Positions 20,777 through 30,400 of a DNA stretch of 64,000 nucleotides are shown piece by piece (positions within the stretch are counted from its first letter, which is position 1; every line of letters starts with the position of its first letter). Source of the DNA: Chondrosia reniformis (Eukaryota > Porifera > Demospongiae > Chondrillida > Chondrillidae); assembly GCA_947172415.1 (NCBI GenBank), contig OX359197.1, positions 1,922,001 through 1,986,000 on the forward strand, in the 5' to 3' direction. The notes under the pieces were generated by a model that did no database searches, was not told where the DNA came from, and saw only the letters and a list, made by a program, of their open reading frames with translations. Made by a program: the position numbers and the translations under genes.

Positions 20777-23700
20777 TTATGAAGTTGTGAATCCCATTGT
20801 TTTGTTAAGAAAATTTCCAAATATTGAAGGATTGCCAGTTTTATACAACTTTAATAGATCAATATTCAATTCTTCAACTGTTTTAAGCAAATAACTAAAG
20901 AAAGAAATGATACCAATGATACAAGGTACAAAATGTGTTCCTTGGGCTTATGCATCTCATTTTAAAATCAATCAAATGAACAAATACATAATGAAAATTA
21001 CCTGAATACATTTTGAAAGGTTATAGGTTGGATTAGGAATGTTTATGTCTGACCAATAAAGCAACCAAAGTTTTATCTTGGTTGGTAGACTGAAGTTCTA
21101 TTATGTAGCAATCATTGATAGTCCTACCAGTCATTCAAGATGAAAAATTATTACAGAACCATCGACACCTGCTCTATATATACGTAGGACTCATTAGCAT
21201 GGTATATGTACTTTATTGGTGGATGTGTATATCACTACTTACTAATCCATCACAAGTATATGAGAAACACTTGTGGTTTTATAAAAGAGAAGCTGTTGAA
21301 GGTTACTCGTAATGTAACAAAAGGATGTTATTAAGATACTTCAATCTCCCAACCAAGATCAAAATTCGTTGATCAAGTGTAATGTCTCCCAGTTCTATAT
21401 ATGACATATCTACCTAGGAAGAATAATTTAAAATTATATATGTAACTAACTTTGGTGTGGTGTAGATCAGATAGGACTCTTTTGCAAGTTGTGAAGCTAA
21501 CTCTGTTTGGTGATTGTTCATTAAAGTTGGGTTGATCACTACTATTAATGGCTTTTGTAATTCAAAGGACTCTAATATTGAACCAGAACCTGAAAGAATG
21601 TAAAGAGACCAATAATTCAATTCCATACACACTAGCATATACAGTGTGTATGTAGGTATTGATCAATAGTGTTGGACAAAAGTGGCTTTTGGATACGTAC
21701 CGGAAAGGGTCTACGTACATTTATATATAATGCCATTCCTGGATTGATTAGATATGATTATATATGGTTCTGTAACTACAGTAACTGGTACTCCAAAAGT
21801 ACTTTTCTCTCTAGCTACATAGCTGATATACGTATATACTCAATTAAAGGTGTTAGTTAGAGACTTCTTGTTAGTTACGTAGGTGTTGGCGAGTCAGTTT
21901 TCCAAATTATCAACTAGTTGAACAGGTTCATATGTTCTTACGTAGTCTTGTCTACCATATCTGTTTCTATTATGTAATATGTAGCATGTGTTATATGGGT
22001 GTGGACATACATCTAGGTCATAACATTGAGATAGCCTTAGAGAGTAAATCAAGGCTTTAGTGATTGTAGCAATGATCCTATGATTACCTTCATACACATC
22101 TACCTAAGAGAGAAGAATCAGTGGAAGGTAACTGAAACATATTTCGAAAGAGAAAGAAGTCACCATGTATATTATAGCCATAGTATATATATACTCAATT
22201 ACAGGTGTTAGTTAGAGACTTCTCGTTAGTTAAGTAGGTAGGGCTGTTTACATTTGTTATAGAAACAAATTGTGCTTCAGTAAACATTTAATGATTTGTG
22301 CATTCTGAGAGGTAACCTTATCAAATCAATGTACTTAAAGGGTATATTTTGAAATATTCAGTTCTTTAAATTGATTAATGATGTTTACAGATTAGGAGTC
22401 TATTGTCAGTTCCAGTTCCATCCTATCTCTATATAAGAACTAAAGCAACCACTTCTGATATAGTGTTTCTGTTCAACTATGTGGTAACTGACTATACAAT
22501 GAAAGTCTTTGTAATAAATGCCTTCTTTATCCTGATCTCTCTGACCTCTGCTCAGAATAAGACCTGTATAGATCCTGTCATTGATAGGGTGGCATTTGAA
22601 ATTGTTGGTGTGAAAGGCCCTGAGGGACCAGCTGGTCCTGTTGGTCCAAAAGGAGACAGAGTTGACAAAGGAGATGTTGGACTGAGAGGCGTTCAAGGCC
22701 TCAAAGGAGAGAAGCGAAACTTGGGAGAGAGAGGAAGGGCAGGTCTACAAGGTGTAGCAGGACTACCTGGACCAATTGGTGAGACAGGCCCTTCTGGTCT
22801 CAGAGGCTATCCTGGTCCTGAAGGTCCAAGAGGTTCACCTGGTCTCCCAGGAAATACAGAGTTAAGTGAAGAGGAATTTGAACATGTAAAGAATGAACTA
22901 ATATCTTCATTACTTCAACCTCTGCTTCAGAAAATAGAAGATTTAGAGAACACACTTAAGTTGTACAAGAAATGTAACCAGACTACACTAGGCATCACTT
23001 CATCAGCCCAATCTTGTAAGGAGATCTTTGCAGCTGACCCATCCTGTGTGGCTGGCTACTACTTGATCTCTCAAAATGGTGGGGACCCTGTTCTGACATA
23101 CTGTAAGAAGCACACCCTCTGTGGGTTGACTGGTCCATGGAGAAGAGTGGCTCACATCAACATGTCGGAAGAAGGAGCACAGTGCCCTCCAGGACTGCAG
23201 GAAAGTTCAGATCCATCTGGAAACATTAGAGCATGTGGTCGCACTGTAGACAATAAATGTTCTTCTTTCCTACTGGCAGCAGTTCATACTCACAAATATG
23301 TGGAATTGTGAGAGGATATGCTAAATGAGCTCCCAATGCTTTTGGACCATCTTACAATGTTCCAGATCTAGCTAATATTGACAGTCCCTATGTTGATGGC
23401 ATTTCTATTACCCGTGGATCTCCACGTCACCATATTTGGACGTATGCAGCTAGACGTGATGAAAGAGCAGGTGAATTCTGTCCCTGTGCTAACTTTAGTA
23501 ACGTGAGAACTGATGTGCCAAGTTTTGTTGGAAATGACTATTATTGTGAGTCAGGCCATACAGGTACTCATTCTGATGGTCATTATCACACCAGACCTAC
23601 ATCATGGACTGACCCCTTGTGGGACGGAGAAGGCTGCACCATTCCAGAGAACAGATGCTGTGACAGGCATGGATGGTTTCATAAGAATGTTTCAAGTACT

Positions 23701-25284
23701 ACTGACGATGTAGAAGTCAAGTGGTGTTCTAATAATCTTCGTACAGATAAAGATGTACTAACTGACCTTGTTGATATTTGGGTACTGTAGTTAAACAGAA
23801 TTAGAAAGGCTGTTTTGACCTTAAAACTGTTTATTTCTTACAAAAATGAAGTAGTTTGATAGCTAGTGTAATCATTTTCTTTCAATAGAAATATGTTTTT
23901 TCTGAGTAGATGTATCTCATCATAGTTGTGTAATACTGAATCTGCGTTCATACACATTATATATTGAAAAATAAACAAACCTCACTCAATTAATTTATAT
24001 AGCTGATGAAGACCTACGGGTCCAAACCTTCTATAATTTAAATAAGTTGTTGCTGAAGCTCAAGAATCCTATCTATACATTATATATTATGATCAATCAA
24101 ATCCTCAAACAGTATACCACACAGATATACCTTACATTAAAACCAAATAGTGAGTATTTAGTACATTGTAGTTCTATCAAGGAAGCACAGCAGAAGTGAT
24201 GACAGTTTTGAATAATTGTTATAAAATTTGAAGTTGTAAACTGGATGAATGAAAATCAAAAAATTAAAAATATGTAATATGCAAAAGTAAAGAGTTTCTT
24301 ATATCTATTATAACATAGTAATATATATTATAAGTTTGTGTCCACTGGTGACTTACCTCCATGGCTAATGATGAGAGATGCCTTCTCCATGTCTTCCTTT
24401 AAACTTGGTTTATAATCATAACATTCAACAGTAAACCTTTGCAGAGTTGGAATATCACCGACCTCACTTCTCCCCTTTTGGATGATTGCTTCAGAGTAAC
24501 CCTTCTCTTGCAGTACCTAATTGAAGGAAGGGCTATACAGTCACTGCCAAGAACTATGGAAAATCCAAGTGATAACAAGTTATCACAGTTGAACATCATA
24601 ACTAGAGGGAAAATCATGAGAGAAGAATCATCTACTTGAACCTATAGGACAGCTGTATTGACCACCGATGCCTGCCACTATAGTACCTATGACTATGTAT
24701 CTGTAGTCATGGAATATCTACTCATTATGCTGTGCAATTGCCACAGCAATGCTCCATTCATGCCTCCCTCTTCAGTCAGCTTTCCAAATTAGTTAATCAG
24801 TTATTCACTATAAGGGCAGCGATTCAATTACATAGCAAGTTCAAGGGTGACTAACAGAGACCCAGACTAGAGAGGTGCTGCATACAGGTTCAATCAAATG
24901 ATAATCAAACCACAAGTAAACATAATCAAACATCAAGATAAAAACAACTCCTTGGAATCATACAGAACAGCTGGTTTTGATCAACTGTGCTCTGCCATTG
25001 CAGCACTCCCTTTCATGCTACCTTACATTAACCTATACCTGATGGATAAACGGACGGCATAGTATGGTTTTGATCAGTGCTGTGCCATTGCATGCAGACA
25101 TGCTCTACCTTACACTAACCTATATACATGATTGATCCTATAGTATTTCAAAGCATGTTTAAGAGAACATATGACAATGAACAGAGGTTCTTACTTTAAG
25201 GAATTCAATGCTCGTTGCAATTTTCTTAATGTCTGTAAATTCAGTTGTCCCTACGGTAATAAAAGCGGTCTTGTTGGACGCCAT
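20777..25284 (-). CDS. ALG13: ALG13-like UDP-GlcNAc transferase subunit, gene b
   Basis: Four exons read on the minus strand: 25195-25284, 24357-24516, 21451-21589 and 20777-20894. Sizes (90, 160, 139, 118) and phases match gene a and give 168 residues, the size of the short animal ALG13. Exon 1 has FITVGTTEF (GT-B nucleotide-sugar transferase start). Exon 2 ends in SLIISHG, exon 3 continues GSGSILES.. with [13 protein letters not shown], and exon 4 ends NKTMGFTTS. With ALG14 the protein adds the second GlcNAc to dolichol-PP-GlcNAc on the cytosolic ER face (family knowledge). The exon 4 acceptor reads TAG|T rather than TAG|G, still valid. Disabled collagen-like copy 6 lies in its second intron on the other strand. 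It may be functional or a recent duplicate of gene a. Confidence 0.75.
21590..22429. other. ALG13-b intron 2 / 5' flank of copy 6
   Basis: AT-rich unit sequence within the ALG13-b intron; the last 150 bases contain the class A promoter block of copy 6. No other gene. Confidence 0.55.
22430..22437 (+). promoter_or_regulatory. TATA box of collagen-like copy 6
   Basis: TATATAAG, 69 bases before ATG 22499; promoter looks intact although the gene is disabled. Confidence 0.45.
22499..23790 (+). pseudogene. Collagen-like copy 6, frameshift and nonsense
   Basis: Class A signal peptide, then the usual order. Damage is a 7-base deletion near 23267 (TTCTTCTTTCC for TTCTTCTGTACACTTTCC) that shifts the frame, and GGA changed to TGA at 23326-23328 in the ancestral frame. 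Two Gly positions of the collagen repeat are also lost (DRVDKGD for DRGDKGD, which also destroys the RGD; EKRNLG for EKGNLG). The last 150 residues are nearly identical to copy 8, including [19 protein letters not shown]. The pseudogene lies inside intron 2 of ALG13-b. Confidence 0.9.
24517..25194. other. ALG13-b intron 1 with SINE-like pieces
   Basis: Repeats 31924-32620 almost base for base. It contains two minus-strand fragments of the dispersed tRNA-like element (AGTGCTCTGCCATTGCAG-type sequence near 24650-24780 and 24965-25110). No gene. Confidence 0.5.
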
Positions 25285-25311
25285 TTTAAAGTCTACGTGT
25301 AAATAAGAAAA

Positions 25312-25365
25312 ATGGGGGACACATACAAGGCGACTACTGAACATGAAATGAGCTACTGGAGTTAC
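25312..25365 (+). pseudogene. Relic of ANKMY2 exon 1
   Basis: ATGGGGGACACATACAAGGC and the following 30 bases match the first exon of ANKMY2 at 32738 with several substitutions and a 1-base deletion in GAAATGAGC (for GAAAGGGAGC). No GTAAAT donor follows. It shows that the block duplicated to make ALG13-b extended past the shared promoter into ANKMY2. Confidence 0.75.
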
Positions 25366-25784
25366 AATCAAGTACTACACAGTATCAGTTACAAATTTAT
25401 GAGGTCCAAGTGACTATATAATATTAAAATTACAATCAAGTACTAGCTACACATGCAGTGCAAGTTACAAATTTAAAGAGATCTAAGTGACCCATATTTT
25501 AAACAGTACAAGACTTTAGTCACACTGTTGCAGGCTTTGAAATTCTCAACTACTGCATAGAGATTAGTATATAGTTGATACAGATCATCCAATTGCAAGG
25601 TAGAACACAGGGCCTACCAATTAACTTTTTACACCTTAGTATAGACTGAAGATGATGCATCTGCAGGCCATATATATATCAACTAAGTTTTCAGTCTTAA
25701 AGGGGTCTCAGCTAAAAACCACAGCAGATTTGATTTGCCTTGTGAGGGAGCCAAGAATATCTGTGTTTGGGTGCACCAAGCTGA

Positions 25785-26216
25785 ATCCACATCTAGCTAA
25801 TATTGACAGTCCCTATGTTGATGGCATCTCTATTATCCGTGGATCTCCACGTCACCATATTTGGACATATGGCAGCTAGACATGATGAAAGAGAAGGTGA
25901 ATTCTGTTCCTGTGCAAACAACATTAACTTGAGAACTGATGTGCCACATTTTGTTGGAAATGACTATTATTGTGAGGCAGGACATACAGCTCCTCTTTCT
26001 GATGGTCTTTATCACACCAGACCTACATCATGGGCTGACCCCTTGTGGGACGGAGAAGGCTACACCATTCCAGAGAACAGATGCTGTGACAGACATGGAT
26101 GGTTTCATAAGAATGTTTCAAGTACTTCTGATAATATAGAAGTCAGATGGTATTCTAATAGTCCTCGTACAGTTAAAGATGTACTAACTGACCTGGTTGA
26201 TATTTGGGTACTGTAA
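25785..26216 (+). pseudogene. Collagen-like copy 7, 3' fragment
   Basis: Homology begins at ATCCACATCTAGC (the 'HLAN' region) and runs to the normal stop. Everything 5' of it is missing; the left edge abuts the end of an inverted-repeat element (CTGTGTTTGGGTGCACC, 25761). A 1-base insertion (CATATGGCAGC) at about 25871 shifts the frame, and two conserved Cys are Tyr ([15 protein letters not shown]). Dead. Confidence 0.9.
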
Positions 26217-26314
26217 TTATGCAGAACTAGAAAAGGGCACCTTGACTTTATGTGTTCATTTCTTACTAAAATGAAGTACCTTGATAACTAGTGTAAACAT
26301 TTTCTTTCATTAGA

Positions 26315-26500
26315 AATACACCAGTTCACTAGTACATCTGCAAAAAGTAACAAAACAAGACAGTGACTAGATGATAAGGCTAATCATACAGAAGTTGCCT
26401 GTATATGCTGAAATTAAAGTAACTTACTGTAACCATATACTTCTTTGTTTGGGCGCACCAAGCTGGAGCACAGTAGGAATGGTGTGCCCAAACACAGACC
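26315..26500. mobile_element. Hairpin MITE, CTGTGTTTGGGYGCACC family
   Basis: Ends in the inverted pair TTTGTTTGGGCGCACCA (from 26443) and TGGTGTGCCCAAACACAG (to 26497). The body (CATCTGCAAAAAGTAACAAAACAAGACAGTGA..GATAAGGCTAATCATACAGAAG) recurs at 52360-52545, 53550-53715, 34930-35040 and, inverted, 39335-39475. Confidence 0.6.
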
Positions 26501-27311
26501 TATGGCAGTAGCTACAGTAAGAATGAAGGACAGATTTCCTCTTCAGGTGCATATAGGGGGTCCTCAGGTGGAACATCGCTAATTCAGACATCAGTTTTGC
26601 AGTTAGCCAAAGCTCATCTTCTAACCAATCTGAGAGTCGGAAGACAGACTTTCCAACCAGCACCGCCTCATATGGTGGTTATAGTGGTCGAGGAAATTCT
26701 GAAAATCCATTACCCAATCAAAAGGCTGTACAAAGGCCAGATTCTAGTAGTCAATATCAGTGGAAACAGCCAGGTGACAGCCAAAGCTTCAGTTCTCCCC
26801 CAATTTCTTAAACATTTAAGAGGTATATATATTGGTTTGCTTATTGTATGCTCTTATCTATATGTATGAACTAGGCATTTGTTTCTAGGTACGTACGCAT
26901 ATATATACTACTTTTAGTTACTGAATCTTATATGTTTTTCTCAGCTATTACCAGCAAACTCCGCAATCTTATTCCACCACTGCCTCCAACAGCTCTACAG
27001 GTGGCTATTCTAGTCAAACAGGTCAAGGAGGTACCTCTGCTTACCAGCGTCCCACCACTGGACCCCACTATAACCAACAGACTAGCGGTGCCACTAGGCC
27101 CTATCAAGCTAGCAGTAGAGGAGGTGGCATGCACATGCCTGCTAAGGACTCCATGTCCCGATCACCAGCCGGCCGTGGAGCACCATCCAGCCATGGACCT
27201 CTCCCACAAGGTATGGGGAGACCAGGTCCGCCCCAGGGGCGCTACCACAATCCTAGCAGGGACAGCAACATGAGAGGAGGCCATCCACAGTATTCCGGTA
27301 GGAGATACTGA
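26498..27311 (+). pseudogene. S/Y/Q/G-rich gene 3' part, copy D (two exons)
   Basis: Upstream exon about 26498-26822, then a 122-base intron, then the terminal exon 26945-27311. The terminal exon is fully open: YYQQTPQSYSTTAS.. RPTTGPHYNQQTSG .. RGGGMHMPAKDS .. GRPGPPQGRYHNPS .. GGHPQYSGRRY. The upstream exon gives YGSSYSKNEGQISSSGAYRG and then, one base out of frame, NSDISFAVSQSSSSNQSESR, SYGGYSGRGNSENPLPN and QYQWKQPGDSQSFSSPPIS, with TAA five codons before the GTATAT donor. The frameshift and stop say pseudogene. It is the best view of the parent protein, an S/Y/G/Q-rich, prion-like tail with RGG. The 5' side is cut off by the hairpin MITE. Confidence 0.65.
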
Positions 27312-27465
27312 AAGCAACACTCCTTTGGATCTATTTTTCATGCACCTTATCTCTGTAATGCATAGCCAGTATATTTTGTACGTAACCTACCACAGTGGAT
27401 CCTATTCTAATAATGTTTAGTAAGCAATGTAACTCCTTGAAGTACGTAATAATGAAGTTGGATGA

Positions 27466-30400
27466 TTATGAAGTTGTAAATCCCATTGTTTTGTTAAGAA
27501 AATTTCCAAATATTGAAGGATAGCCAGTTTTATACAACTTTAATAGATCAACATTGAATTCTTCTACTGTTTTAAGCAAATACCTAAAGAAAGAATGATA
27601 CTAATGTCACAAGCTACAAAATGTGTTCCTTGGGCTTATGCATCTCATTTTAAAATCAATCAAATGAACAAATACATAATGAAAATTACATGAATACATA
27701 TTGAAAGGTTATAGGTTGCATTGTGAATCATTACGCCTGACCAATTATTTTAAGTTGGATTAGGAATGTTTATGTCTGACCAATCAAGCAAGTAAAGTTT
27801 TATCTTGGTTGGTATAGACTGAAGTTCTATTATGTAGCAATCATTGATAGTCGTACCAGTCATCCAAGATGAAAAATCTTTATGGAACCATAGACACCTG
27901 CTCTATATCTCAGGACTCGTTAGCATGGTAAATGTACTTTATTGGTGGGTGTGTATATCTCTACTTACTAATCCCATCACAAGTATATGAGAAACACTTG
28001 TGGTTTTATAAAAAGAGAAGCTGTTGAAAGTGAATATAGCAGTCTAAATACTCGTAACGTAGTTATTGCATAAGATACTTCAGTCTCCCAACCAAGATCA
28101 GAATTCGGTCACTGTTTGATCAAGTGTAATGTCTCCCAGTTCTATATATGACACATTTACCTAGGAAGAATGATTTTAAAATAAAATATATAACTAACTC
28201 TGGTGTGGTGTAAGTCAGATAGGACTCTTTTGCAAGTTGTGAAGCTAACTCTGTTTGGTGATTGTTCATTAAAGTTGGGTTGATCACTACTATTAATGGC
28301 TTTTGTAATTCCAAGGACTCTAATATTGAACCAGAACCTGAAAGAATGTAAAGAAACGTTGACTTTATTTCCATATACACTAGCATATACAGTGTATGTA
28401 CATAGGTATATGATGTTGGACAAAGTGGTTTTTGAATATATACCAGTCAGGGTACGTATATATATATGTATACGTACGTATGTATAATGCCACTGATCAA
28501 AATTATTGGATAAAAGGTAGACCAGTCAGTGTGTATATACATAACATATATATATTTAGATTGATTACTTTGATTAGATACACAAGAGTATATATGACCT
28601 AAATACGTATATATATACGTAGTTATGGAATTGTTACTTCTAAAGTAATTTGCTCTCTAACCAAATTCATATTGTTGGTGTTTATTATTTGTTACCCGCT
28701 ACAGGTGTTTGTTAGAGACTTTTTGTTTCTTTTGGCAGGTCCATAAGTTAAATACATGTATGTTAGTCTTGTCTAATGTATATACATCTGTCTCTTGTAA
28801 GCAATTGTAATATGTAGTGCGTGTTATATGGGTTCGTACATGCGTAGGTCATAATATTCTAATTCAATTTATAAATGTATATTACTAATTACTACACCCA
28901 CTGTGGGGTTGTTTACATTTATAATAGATACTTAAGTAAACATTTAATGAAACGTGCATTCTGATAGATAACCTTATCAAATCAATGCACTTAAAAGGTA
29001 TATTTTTAAATGTTCAGTTCTTTAAAACACTTAATGGTGTTTATAGATTAAACTCCATTTTAGGTTTCAGTTCCATCCCTATTCCCTATAAGAAGTAAAG
29101 CAACCAAGGTGACAGAGGTGACAGAGGTGTGACAGAGGTGATGTTGGTCAAAAATGTACATAATGTGATGGAGAAAGGTCATTGCTTAATCTAATATCTA
29201 TCTACCTATCTATTAGTAGCTAACCACTTAAAAGCAAAATAATGTGACCTCTTTTGGTTGGGTTATTATTTTATTTTACTACTATGTTCATTACCTGACA
29301 AGTACGTACATAGCCTATGATTTGGTTGCCTTATGACAGTATTACTTTCTGAGGTTCCCCTAGAAACAGGAAACAATTTAGAATTATTTTCAGGAGGTTT
29401 CTGCTCCCATTCTTATCAATCGTGTTTGTTTATAAAAATGAATGGGAGTTAATATAGTTATCAGCACAAAATTTAAGTATTACAGAGGAGAGGCTCTGCC
29501 TATATAGCTGATGAAGGCCTATGCAGAAATAACTTCTGATTGATAGTGTTTCTGCCAATGGGTAGAATCATCTCAAATCTACAACTTACAGTATACCCTA
29601 TATATTTTAAGAATACATACCTTGACCTTTGTCAGTTCACTTGAAAAAGGCATACCCTTTAAACATCCTGACAATATTCCAAAATTGAAACTGTTTCATG
29701 TTGCCATCCAAAGCTCACAGCAGTATCATATTGTAGAGTGTATGGTATGTCAAAGAAAGGTCAATAGCCAATTTAATCTAATTTACATAGAGGGTAACTA
29801 CTCAAGCAAAACAGGTGCCCTTTGACCACTATCACAGCCTATATCTAGGTATACGTATATAATCACCATACCAATACTAATACTGGTGAGAGGACTTCAA
29901 CCAATAATGTTGAGAGTATTTCTGCCAAGTGTCTTCTTTATCCTGATCTCTCTGACCTCTGCTCAGAATAAGACCTGTATAGATCCTGTCAGTGATAGGG
30001 TGGCATTTGAAATTGTTGGTGTGAAAGGCCCTGAGGGACCAGCTGGTCCTGTTGGTCCAAAAGGTGACAGAGGTGACAAAGGAGATGTCGGACTGAGAGG
30101 TGTTCAAGGCCTCAAAGGAGAGAAGGGAAACTTGGGAAAGAGAGGAAGGGCAGGTCTACAAGGTGTAGCAGGACTACCTGGGCCAATTGGTGAGACAGGC
30201 TTAACTGGTCTCAGAGGCTATCCTGGTCCTGAAGGTCCAAGAGGTGCACCTGGTCTCCCAGGAAATACAGTGTTAAGTGAAGAGGAATTTGAACGTGTAA
30301 ATAATGAACTAATATCTTCATCGCTTCAACCTCTGCTTCAGAAAATAGAAGATTTAGAGAACACACTTCAGTTGTACAAGAAATGCAACCAGACTACAAT

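Noticed and set aside
24439..24639. 66-codon + strand ORF
   Set aside because: Antisense shadow of ALG13-b exon 2.
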